Origin: Agelaius tricolor
Taxonomy: Eukaryota > Chordata > Aves > Passeriformes > Icteridae
Reading direction: 5' to 3'
DNA: 64,000 nt
Assembly: GCA_023055355.1 (NCBI GenBank)
Contig: JALJCS010000004.1
Coordinates: 14,600,001 to 14,664,000 of the forward strand
Positions 24,490 through 35,900 of this stretch are shown in pieces. The position numbers were made by a program, and so were the translations under genes. The notes under the pieces were generated by a model. It was given only the letters and a program-made list of their open reading frames with translations, made no database searches and had not been told where the DNA came from. Within the stretch, counting starts at the first letter, position 1; every line of letters starts with the position of its first letter.

Positions 24490-25660
24490 TTGCATGGGCA
24501 AGCACAGGTAGTTTATTCCCTGACTTTAAGTGGGCTCCTAGGGTTACAAAGGATGATTCATAGTCATGAGTTGACCCTGCCTGGATGCCAGGTACCCCAC
24601 AAAATCTGCTCTATCACCTCCCTCTGTAATTGGATGGGGGAGAGAAAAATTCGTGAATTGGGATAAGGACAAGGACAAGGACAAGATCATTTTTTGATTC
24701 CCATCATGGGCAAAACAGACTCAGCTTGGGGATATTAACTGAAAATATAACTAACTAAAATCAGAGCAAGATAATGACAAATAAAACAAATTTTAAAACC
24801 ACCTTCCCTCCACCTTTTTCTCCTCCCCAACTCTACCTTCTTCTCCGGCAGTGCAGGGAGACAGGGAATGGGGATTATGGTCAGTCAGTTCATCACACCT
24901 TGTTTCTCCCACTACACAGGGAGAGGAATCATTCCCCTGCTCCAGCATGGGTCCCTCACACAGGAAACGGGGACTCCTCTCACTAACTCTCAGAACTCTA
25001 ACAGAACTCTCCTGTTCTCCAGGAACTTCTCCGGCATGAGTCTTTCTCAAAGGTGACAGTTCTTCATGAACTGCTGTGGGTCTCTTTTCACAAGGTACAG
25101 TTCTTCACAGTGGACAGCTAGGTCCACTGTGGGTCCTCAAAAGTGTCACAAGTCCTACTAGAAACCTGCTCCATCATGGGCCCTTCTCTCCATTGGTCTG
25201 CAAGTCCCTGCCAGCATCCTGCTCCAGCCCAGGCCCCACTAGGTCACAGCCTCCTCTCAGGTATCCAGCTGCTCCAGCCTGGGGCTCCTCCATGGGCTGC
25301 AGGTGGATCTCTGCCTCCACATGCACCTCCATGGGCTGCAGGGGCACAGCTGCTTCACCATGGGCTGCACCAGGGGCTGCAGGAGAATCCCAGCTCTGAC
25401 ACCTGAGGCACCTCCTGTCCCTCTTTCTTCCTGCACTGGTCTTGGTATCTACAGAGATGTTCCTCTCACATACTTGCACTTCCCTGAGCATAATTATATT
25501 TGCACAATAACTTTTTTCCCTTCTAAAATATGTTATCACTGAGGCATTATCACCATCTCTGACTGGCTCGGCCTTGACCATCAGTGAGTCCAGCCTGGAG
25601 CTGTCCTATACTGGAAAGATTGTTTGCTTTCACTGCTTCTGTAACAGTGCAGTAACCCAC
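24490..25660 (-). mobile_element. Degraded avian endogenous-retrovirus LTR (probable solo LTR)
   Basis: The plus strand shows the reverse complement of a widespread avian LTR. Landmarks, left to right: 'ccctgcctggatgccaggt' near 24580, an AAGGAC hexamer repeat at 24665-24682, 'gggcaaaacagactcagcttgggg' near 24710, 'ttaaaaccacc' near 24790, then repeated 'ctgctccagc.tggg' and 'catgggctgcagg' modules from 24930 to 25390, and 'ctgactggctcggccttgacca' near 25560. LTRs carry promoter and polyadenylation signals of the provirus. I see no gag, pol or env sequence and no partner LTR, so recombination to a solo LTR, or truncation, is likely. The end facing 25660 lacks the expected terminus. The exact ERV class is uncertain. 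Confidence 0.8.
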
Positions 25661-26181
25661 TTTGGCTTAGCATTAAGTGTTTAAAAAGATAAAGTTGTAT
25701 TGAATTTGTATCTCAACATTCCAGGTTTCTATAGAAACTTAATCTTTAGAAAGCAAATTAGGAAGCTTCCAGAAAACATCCTGCCAGGTACAGCAATACT
25801 CTTTAGAAGATGTCATCTATTTTTTGATTCTCTTCACCAATGCGTTCAGTTCCCTTTTTTATTTTTCTCTACAAACTTGTTTCACATATGTCTTTGCAAA
25901 CAATACCAGACACTGTATCTGACCACTTAGGTATTTCATCCTTAAAATAAAGTAGTTCTTTGAGTTCCATGAACAGTGACCTTAGTTTAGACCTCAATTC
26001 CACTCAAAACTGAAGGATACTTTGTATGCTAACAAGAACAAAGTCATAAAAATAACTACAGGTACCAGTTAATACACAAAGACTTTCAGATCTCACAGAT
26101 GAAAGGGCCATGGCACACTGTAGGGCCAAAACCCACAGCTTTCCAGCTGAGATGGGAGTGGCACCTCAAGGGCTTGGCTCT

Positions 26182-26214
26182 CATTGAACAAGTACCAGCA
26201 GTACTTGTTCAATG
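26182..26214. repeat. Perfect 14-bp inverted repeat, 5-bp loop
   Basis: Left arm CATTGAACAAGTAC (26182-26195), loop CAGCA, right arm GTACTTGTTCAATG (26201-26214), an exact reverse complement. It could form a hairpin in RNA or a small cruciform in DNA. The stem is too short for a standard miRNA precursor. Confidence 0.9.
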
Positions 26215-28547
26215 GTTTTGCTGCAAGGCTGTTTTGCATGGTAACTGTTGCAGTCAATGTGGGATGGTATACAGCCAGCTGGGCATCAGGAGAAACTGCC
26301 TCCATTCATCCGAAAAGCACTCATACAGCCAGTATTCCTTTAGAAAGATATCCCTGGGTAACAATAAATATTTTAGCTGCAATAAAAATGTAGCACTTGC
26401 TTTTCTCAAGAGGCTGTTCAAGCACCAAATAGATAGCTTTGAGCTGTAATGATAAATGATGGGTTTCATTTTCTTGCTTCACAAATGATGGGATCAAATT
26501 GTACATTACAGGCTACAGAAGGAGCTATGCTAATTCACCTCAACTCTGCAGATAGTTTACACTGTATAAGAAAGCACTTCTTGCTGGGGCATAGCTCTCA
26601 CTAAACACTGGTGTTATGGGAACTACAGTATTCTGCATAAGGCAGGCAGCAGCTATCAAATACCTAGTCCAAAAGAAAAATCCACCCTCTTGGTTTTTGC
26701 AGTCTATTAAGTGTCTGCAAGTCCCATGTTTAGAATTTCTGCAGTGAAAAACATACTTCATTGAAGTGCAGAAATTACAGACTTCTTTCTGTATGGATTT
26801 GAACACTATATTATATCATGTGCCAAATGTGCACTCTCTAGAGTTAGTCATCATAATTCCTCCTGCTTGAATCACAAATTTTGATAAAGGCTGATATTAA
26901 TATCTTAGTCCTTCCATACTAGGACCCAGCTGTCCATTTTAATAAGACTTGGAGAAATTCAAAGATTTGGAGATCAGAATCCTGCTGCCAATTTTACCTG
27001 AACTTCATCAACAGTCTTAAGTTTTACTTGGGAGACAAAGGCATGGTACCAAAACTTACTGACTGAAGTACCCACCTACACATAACCTTTGAATCTTCAT
27101 TTTCTTAGGAAACCAGAGTAAAGAACATGCTTATAATATTCATGAATACCAAAGAGGGATATTAAAAATTTGCATAGCCTTTTCCCAATTTAGTGTAATC
27201 TTTGCAGTTTGCAGAAAATCTCAGCTGAGAATGTACCCTTTCCTGAACTCTTTTACCTCCTGACTAACGCTGGCTATTAAATGAAGGAACACTCAGTAGA
27301 AAATGAAGTATTGGGTGGTAAACACTGTGCTGTCTGGCAGCTAATATATATATGTGTGTAAATTAATTTCACTTGCAGAGTTTTTTGCACTGCAGCCTCC
27401 CCTATGGACTCTACGCCATTTACTGTAGCTCAGCTCATCTGTCATTAATTCAATTCACTTCACTGTGACAATAGTACTGCATCTCTCTTGCTCTGTGGGC
27501 TGCCGGGTACAGACTCTGTGAATGGGCAGGCATTTCCTAACAGAGCCATATCAACCAAACACCAAAGATGTAAACCTGTGAGAAAAAAACAGCTGGGTCA
27601 GCAGCAAAGAAAGTTTCATCTGTGGAAGTACCAAAGGAGATCTGGTAGATTCTTCCAGAAAAAGTATCCAAGTGAGCTGTGAGGAGGCTTCTTGGGTTTT
27701 GCAATGGGAGAAATAAGAGCAGAGCAGTTACAGGAAGAAAACCTCAGAGAATCGTGCTGCCAATACTGGTGCACTTTGTTAGTTGATCCAAGCCTGTGTA
27801 AATTCAAAAAACCTGCAACTAGCTGCAGGTCAGACCCACTTGGACATGCTTACAAGACCCAAGCATTGTGCCAGACAGTTGCTCTACCATGGATATGGGA
27901 ACAGAGCAAACTGAAATTCAGAATAGGTACCTTGGGCTTTGATGGTAGCAGGGAGAGATGGACTTTAAGTGCATTTAAACACACACATCCCCTTAATCCT
28001 TCTTCTTGGCTTTGATTTCTGTTAATTAGTCTTTGAGGTCTGAAATTACACACAACTGATCTGCAGAAGACAGGTAGGCAATAAAAAGTTTATGGAACTA
28101 AGTTCTGATTAAAGGTCTTGCATAATCCAGTTATTGAGACAGGGTGAAAAAATGGCAAGGGATAAATAAGGAAGTGGAAAGAAATAGAAAGATGTAATTT
28201 CAATTTTTTTTCACTCTAGAGCTTAAAATGATAAAAACCAGAGACCTCAGGCATGAGGTAATTTTCCCTGGCATCCTGCTTTCTAAAAATATCTTCTAGC
28301 TCTCTTCTTTCTCCTTCCATTTAGAAGGACTGATGTCAGAGCCTTCAGTTATGTCAGCAGCTGCTCTGCCTCTGTTTTGCTTCACTTTCCTACCTGTGAC
28401 AGCAGATGCCATGGTTCTGCAAAAAGCAGAGTCACAGAATTTCCCCTGGGGTGTGTGTGAGGGAGGGGATCAAGGAAGGAACTCCACAATAGTGCAGTCA
28501 GGCAGAAAAAAAAAAAGCAGAAGGGAAACCCTGACCAAACCCAAAAC

Positions 28548-28581
28548 TGTATTTTCCATACAAAAAATGTATTTTCCATAC
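28548..28581 (+). repeat. 20-bp direct duplication
   Basis: The 14-base segment TGTATTTTCCATAC at 28548-28561 recurs exactly at 28568-28581 after AAAAAA, giving a 20-bp repeat period. A slippage or short-duplication product. Confidence 0.9.
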
Positions 28582-31500
28582 ATTCACATCTTCTATGCTA
28601 CAAAGCACACAATTTGTGGGACATTCTCAAAGACTACAAAGTCTAAAAGAAGAATGCATATAATGTGAATAAGGCTGATTCTTTTTGGGGACTAGAGGAT
28701 AGGTTGAAAAATCTTCAGAGACCACTTTTCTCATCATGCACCTGTTACTTCAGTGTGGATATTTACATTTTGTGGTCAAGCAGCAGTCACTTTATTTATG
28801 AAATACTGTGCATTCATCAGTGCCTCTCCCAAGATGTTTTAGAGAAGATTGTCAGCACTGTCCTCACCAAAATACAGTGCTGAAGAAATACCTCACAAAC
28901 AAAGTCTAACTACTGGGCATCTCATGTTTCCATGTAAGGTGTTAGTAGGACATTGAGGTGAAGAATTTAAACTGAAACTTAAAGATTAATGATGAAACAC
29001 TGAAATCTGGAGCATGTGATCTCCTAATTTCACTTACAACTTTTAGAATCTCCACTTAAATATATTCCAGAGCTGGCTAATTTTGATAGCAAGCATCTTT
29101 TCACTCATCCAGTGAATACAGATTTTCTATGTGTGCTGCTTTCTAAAGGAAGAGGAAACTCTGATGGATCTATGCCTGGAAAACATAAAGAGAAAAGCCT
29201 CTCTTGAAGATATTGGAGAAAGGCTATGATAGGAAAAATTTGTAAAAATAAGAAATATTTTATCAGAAATATACTAACAGGATTCCTTTGTCATTTGGCA
29301 AGTCATCACTCACATATGGCTTTTTATCCTTGCATAATTACAAATCATAAGATGAAGCCCATGTTGTTATCCTTATTTTACATGGGCTTTGGCTGGCAAG
29401 GGATCTTTCTGGTTGCTTTTTAAACAAAATTTTAAAAGGTAAATAGCAATTGCACTGACCCTAGCACTGAGAAGAGTGTAAGATTTTCAGAGCTTAAATC
29501 TGCTCAAACACCATTTGTACACCTGCAAAGTCAAGGTGGGCCCACTAGATCTTACATGCAGCCTGAAGGTTTAAGTAGTAATCAATTGGTTGAAATCTAG
29601 AAGATGGCTGCAACCTGAAGATTTCATATCCAAATGTCTTGTTCCCTGCACCACAGGCGAAGTCTTTCTGCACACCCCAGTTCAAGGTGTTTGAACTTCT
29701 CTTCAGAAGTAACTCCTAACTCACAGAAAATGGCATTGAACACATTCATGAAAAGTTATTTACATCTCTCCAAAAATTCTGCCTCTAGGCTCCTTTACAA
29801 AGACTGGTGGAATGCCTCATTCAGAATGCAGACTCTGCTCTTATTCACAGGTGGTAAGCCTATGGGACTGGGCTGTACCTCTCTGGGTGTCACATCCATC
29901 AGTTCCTGGAAGGCTTCACAAGGGCAGAGGCAAGCTCTCTCTTGTGAAGGAATCAGTACCAGCATCATTACTACAATAATAAGGCTCTCCTATAGCAAGA
30001 AAAAGAGCTTGGCTCCGGCTCCAAGCAACCTTCAACTACAAATTTAATTAGTTAATTTTATACTTTTTAGTTCTGTCTATACTGGAAACTCCAAACACTT
30101 GATGATCTCCAGAGTGTGAGAAAAGCAGGCCTCAGAAAGAAGCATTTGAATTAAGGTACAAATTAAAACTCAGTATATGACAAAGCAACTGTAAGTGCTT
30201 CTCTTCTCAACATGCTGTTACCCAGTGTGTAACTACAGTGACTTGCAATGAAGTAACTCTGTGAGTTAAGGTCTAACTGCAAGGACAAAATGACCTGGAA
30301 CAGTAGTGAATACATGGTGAACACCTGGCTTTGACAACCTTTTCTAATATTAAGGCCACCTGATCCAGTGGGAAGGAGAAATTTTGAAGGAGGTGAATTT
30401 TCTATCTGTTTCGAGAAAGGCATAAGGAGAATGAAAGCAAATTTAACAAATGACACAAGAGTAAATTGACCAATGACTCAATTTCAGCACTGAGCAAGAG
30501 CAAGAAAGGCAGCATCTCTACCACTGAAAGACTTTTGTCTGAAGGGCCATAGCCTAGCCCTTGACCTCACAAAAGTTACGTGCTATGCTACTGTGTAACC
30601 AAAAATAACCACTTTCAGTTAACTGACTGAATAAATTGGTTTTGTAGAATGTTTCTTTCCAAACAAAATGCTGTGAAGTAAACGAAAAATATTGGACCTT
30701 TGGCAGGAATACTTGGAAATTTATACATATTGTGCCTATTGGTAACTCTTAATTTGATACTTAATAATCTAAATAATTTATACATCAATTCTCACTTTTT
30801 GCAGTTGGCTTTGAAGACATCCTATTGTAGTAGAAGAAATTCTCTGAGTAATAAACAATACCTAGTGTATCATTCCCTACTGAAGATCTGTATGAACTCT
30901 CCCAGCCCTTTCATGAAAAAGGACTAGTTTATTTTTGTCACATTTAATGAAATAATCATCTTCAATTTATCAATGGCCAGGAAAAAGTACCAGACAAATA
31001 TAAAAATTACATAAAGTATTTCCTTGGTTGCTTTTAAAATGAACCTGTTTTGATTTATATTTTACCAAGGCATGAGAATGAATGGGCAAAATTGCAATGG
31101 ATCTAAGACATCTAACAATCCCGAGCACAGTTCTTTCCAAATAAATAGATGGTTCTGAAGCAAAGAAAAAAGAGGGTAAAAATAAATACATCACAAATTC
31201 ATAATTACTTGAAAGCAAGAAATGGTAGTCAGAAGTACTGTGATCTTAACTGTCATATCTGCTGATAGCAACCATACAAAAATGTAAATACCAACATGGA
31301 CCATAAAGCTGTTCTTATTTTATCTCACTCAGTGACATGGTGCTGAAAAACACCTTGCTGTTTGGACTGAAACAAAAGTTGTTTAGATTCAATATAGGGT
31401 GCCTCTTTGATCTAAAAGTTCCTTTTGTCAATGTGAATTTCATTGTAAAGAGATGTGCTTTATTTCCTAGGACGTCATTCACTTTGTGTCAGAAGTGTAA

Positions 31501-32589
31501 ACTCTGTTTCATCTCATTAACTGCAGAATATTGTTCTTGACAAAAATTCAATATAGTCCCACTGATGGCAAAGGGATAATTACTGAACAAAAGAAGGAAG
31601 AAAGCAAATGTTTTAGTTGCCCACTCCAATAGGAGCATGTCCTTTTCTCATGCATTCCCTAATTTGTGCCAAACAAGCCTAATGGTATCTCACTGATCTG
31701 CTTTTAGGCATTTTGGCAGCATTTAAGAAGTGCTGCTGTTCTTTTTTTTTTTCAGGATTTTTCCTCTGTTCTTTAATTTCAATGTGTTTTCAGAGCTCCC
31801 CAGCCACAAGCATCTGAGCATGGGGTGTCAGACATCACTCTTATGGTGTCTGACCCTTGGGAAGAGGGTGTCTTATACTGCACCTATGGAACATTATTCC
31901 AGTTTCACAGTTGTGTGAGGCTCCCAATCACTACTGAACCATTATAAAGGTAAAGGTTCTGAAAACACAGCACTTTTTTGAGTTCATCTTCTACTTCATC
32001 TCCCTAAAATTTGGGGTACCTCCAGGGGAGGCAGAATAGCACAAAGTCATGCTCAGGGTTTCTGTTTTTTGACAACATCTTCCAGCCTCAGCCTACAAGG
32101 AATGTAGCATCCTACAAGGATGACCTGAAATGTTAGGAGACCTCAAAGCCTATGCTTTACTGATTAACTGTAGTTTTCTCCATAAAGAGAAGAGTCTAGT
32201 CATATTTTATGTTTTTTTGCTGTGGCATAAAATACCTATATAATGGCTAACCTAATAAGCATGATACAGTTCTTAAAGGTCTATTTTTTACATATGAAAA
32301 CCCATTTCCAAGTAATTTAATGCAAAATTATATGCAACTAACTGACCTATAACCAATTAAACAACAGTCACTATTTTCTAAACACATACACATCTGTGGT
32401 CCAATTAAGTCTGAGGCAAATTTGATTCAGCTAAAAATATGAATGCTCCTTCCTCTGTAGCTGTCCAGGGTCACAATGACAAGTCTCAAACTCATGCTAT
32501 TTTCATCTCACTTGCATTAAAATGCACCAGCCTAAAATCTCCTACACACATAACTATTAATTCACTTAATGGATTGGCATTCACGAACA

Positions 32590-33190
32590 ATATGAATCTT
32601 GGTAGCCTGGAGGGCCAGCTCTGTCCTGAGGTGCATCAGGCACAGCATCACCAGCCAGGCAAGGGAAGGGATTGTCCTGCTCTGCTCTGCACTGGGGCAG
32701 AATCCAATGTGCAGTTTTGGGTGCCACAATATGAGTAGGACATAGGGCTATTAGCATCCAAATGAGGGACACAAGGATGGTGAAGGGCCTTGAGGGGATG
32801 CCTTTCAAGGAGTGGCTGAGGTCACTTGGTTTGGTCAGCCTGCAGATGAGGAGACTGAAGGGAGACCTCATTGCAGTTACAACTTCCTCATGAGCGGAAG
32901 AGGAGGGGCAGGCACTGATCTCTTCTCTGTGGGGACAAGTGGCAGGACCCAGGAGAATGGCCTGAAGTGTCAGGGGACACTTGGTTGCTAGGAAAAGGTT
33001 CTTCACCCAGAGAGTGGCTGGGCACTGGAATAGGATCCCAGGGAAGTGGTCACAGCACCAAGTGGACAATGCTCCCAGGCACATGGTGTGGTACTCGGGA
33101 ATGTCCTGTGCAGGACAAGGAGTTGGAATTGGACTCAGTTATCCTTGTGGGTCCCTTCCAACTCAGAATATTCAGCAATTCTGTGAAGAT
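32590..33190 (+). mobile_element. CR1 3' region, sense, best-preserved copy here
   Basis: About 600 bp with long unbroken CR1 phrases: 'gggccagctctgtcctg', 'tgcatcaggcacagcatcacc', 'attgtcctgctctgctctgcac', 'ggctgaggtcacttggtttg', 'aggggcaggcactgatctcttctctg', 'aggaaaaggttcttcacccagag', 'cccagggaagtggtcacagcaccaag', 'caggcacatggtgtg', 'gggtcccttccaactcagaatattc', then a final tail unit near 33185. Relative to the others it has few indels, so it is probably among the younger CR1 insertions here. It covers the ORF2 C-terminus and 3' UTR; the frame is broken. Confidence 0.95.
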
Positions 33191-34355
33191 GAACCCCAGG
33201 GTTGTGTTTTCCCACTTACAGTTAAAACAAGTTTTCTTTCCAAAAAGTCTTGAGCAATGACATGTATACTATCTCCTGCTGCCACTCCAATCACTTAATC
33301 AAGCTGGCAGTGATCCCAAAACATTATTTTCACCTTGAAAATGGCATTAAGTGAAATACAAGCAGACTGTCCCTGTCTTCCGTCCCTAAAATTAAAGCTT
33401 TTCAACTCTGTTCAATGCAACCACCTCCCAAAGCCCCTGTCTGGGTTTCTAGCTTTGATACTTATCTGAGACTATTACAAAGTACATGTCCATGTTTAGA
33501 ATTGCAATGGCATATATCCACTCTAGGGACTGTAAACAATCCAAGAGGCTCAGATAGGATGCTGCTTTGTAGGAGATAATTTGTCAGATAAAGGTTTCTT
33601 CACAATCAGAGATGGCCTCTTTCTGATGTCTGATCTAAATCAAGTATACCAAGACCAAGTGCATTTTGCAGGTTAATGAGCTCCATGCTTATATGAGTCA
33701 CATATGGACATTGGCTGTACCACTGACGTGTAATTTTTCTCTGATACATTCTCACAATTCCCTGCAGATCCAGAAGAAAACAGTCCCCATGAATTCAGCA
33801 ATAATACTGTAATTCACTACTAACAGTCATAGGAGATGCCTCAGGAATCTGGTAATGGACACGAGCAAAGGCAGCACAGACAAAATAAGCCTCAGTTACA
33901 TTACACTTGTCCACATACTTGGGTGGGTTTAGCAGCTGAAAGGCTGAGCAGCACCAGTTATAGTCAACATACCACTTATATCTTTACTGCCTGAGGTAGG
34001 AGTGCTGTTACACTTTTTTACATGAGTTGGATGTGTTGGGTCAATTCAAAAAGTGACAGTGATGACAAGCCAAACAATTGTCTTGCTGCAAGGCAATCTT
34101 CTCAAATTGCAGTTTATTAAAATCATAAAATCAGAAGAGCAACAGGGAGTACCGTAGTCTGAAGAAAAAAGCATCTGTACTGTGGTATTTCTATGGCAAT
34201 TATTAATATGAAACTTACTGTTCCTCCTGCAAAGACATACATAGAATCTGGTGAGATCATCAAATCCAAACTGGATCTTCTAATAAACATTACTTAAAGC
34301 TGGTGTAAACAAACACCAACAATCCCAATCCTAATAACAACATTGAAATTTTCTC

Positions 34356-34377
34356 TGTGTGTGTGTGTGTGTGTGTG
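34356..34377 (+). repeat. (TG)11 microsatellite
   Basis: Eleven exact TG dinucleotides. Pure runs of this length are usually polymorphic in vertebrates and can adopt Z-DNA. Confidence 0.95.
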
Positions 34378-35079
34378 AAATAAATACACATAAAATAAAA
34401 ATTTTAAAAGCACAACATTTGAGACACCTCTAAATCTCTTGGGAGAAAAGACTTTTTACTTCAGTGAGTTGAATTTCCCCAGCTAGTCCCTGTCAGGCGC
34501 TCTCTACTGTGTGGGCAGTTGCTGTCCTCTTTGAAGACCATATCTGCATATTTTATATGCAGACTTAATATTTAAGCATTAACAGATTCTAGGCTGGAAA
34601 TCTCTGTGCATCAGTGAGTGTGGACATCAATCCACATATATAACTGAGACTCTACAAAGCAGGCCAAAGCAGGTGAAGCCTCCTTGTATGAAACAAGACA
34701 ATATGTTTCTCATGGGTTTGGATGTTCTTTGTGTGCTACCTGCTTTGGGAGTTCTCTGGAGAACAGAATAAACCACAGTTAAATGACAAAGGTAGAGATC
34801 CTCACAGTCTGGACAAAAAAAACCCCAATGAACAGACCATTAAAAATATAGCTCAGTATTTCCTGCTTTCCAGTGAAAATACAGCTCCACTCTCTGCACT
34901 TCAGTGCACTTCAGTGGGCCTACAAACATACACATGCTCTCTAACAGGTAAAGACAATGCACAAAAAAGCCAAAGAGACATGAGTTAGATTTGTGTAAGT
35001 AGCCAAAGAAAAATTTTCTGGATCAATAAGCTCCATGCAGGCACACACTGGGAAATTGCCTATTGAGCATTATCCTGTG

Positions 35080-35900
35080 AGAACAAAAGAATCAGTTTGC
35101 CTTGCATTACACTGTATACATGCAGTCAATGCTGCCAATTTAAGCTGTTAATTGAAAATAGCTAATCTGTTTTTAATTCACAACCTGTTGCAATCCAAAT
35201 TAGCTCTCCAATATAGATGTGTATTCAGGCAACTCTAACAAAAGCCAGCTTATTCTGGAGTGGGTTTTTCCAAACGTTCAGAGGCATCTGTGTGATGAAG
35301 CCAGCTGAGAGCTCAATGATCTTCAAAATAGACGCAAACAATACAGTCAATTTAGGGATGATCCAAAACTACTGAGTTGCCTGTGGTAGTCTGAAAACCA
35401 CTGGCTGCCAAAGAAATCAACCTAAAATTGCAACACTTATGACTTTTTGATTATATCTCAAATGCTGGCAGAACCGTGATCCTTGGGCAGAGCTCCTCAG
35501 TGAGAAGCAAGATTAATCTTCAGCCAATATCATTTTAGCCATGGAAAAAACAACCTTAAATACGCCTTGCAAAACTACCTAAAGCTGGCCCAATAATTAC
35601 TGTCTCAGATTATTTATAAATAGCCAGGATCTGACCTTTTGAAAATACTGTTAGAATATGTACTGCATGGGAAATTGCATTTTTTTTTCTTTGATGTTGA
35701 CAAGAATTTATGTTCTTAAAGGTAATTATCATCTGGAAATAACTGCTATTACAACAACTGCATGAGTAACAGCAAATATTTGTCTATACTATAAGAGCTA
35801 CACAGCTATGGTCTGCAAAACACAGATAACTGACAAGCATTAACCATTTTTAACAAGGAGAATATGCAATGCAATGTAATTGCTGACATCAGCTATCTGA
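35080..35900. other. Possible conserved noncoding element (speculative)
   Basis: A repeat-free AT-rich block with several homeodomain-type cores (GTTAATTG near 35148, TTTTAATTC near 35172, GGTAATTATC near 35722) and a MEF2-like run (TTATTTATAAATAG near 35610). It lacks long open frames. The motif density resembles vertebrate developmental enhancers, but AT-rich DNA gives such words by chance, so the call is weak. Confidence 0.2.

Larger units (their letters stand above)
25661..32589. other. Unique noncoding DNA
   Basis: About 6.9 kb with no recognised mobile element or gene. Frames reach 137 codons (29634-30047) without any domain I know. Two small structured features inside it are listed separately. 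Confidence 0.5.

Noticed and set aside
25174..25581. 135-codon minus-strand open frame and overlapping plus-strand frames
   Set aside because: They fall within the GC-rich modules of the LTR, where stop codons are scarce on both strands.
32581..33084. 167-codon minus-strand open frame
   Set aside because: It is the antisense of a well-preserved CR1 3' region on the plus strand.
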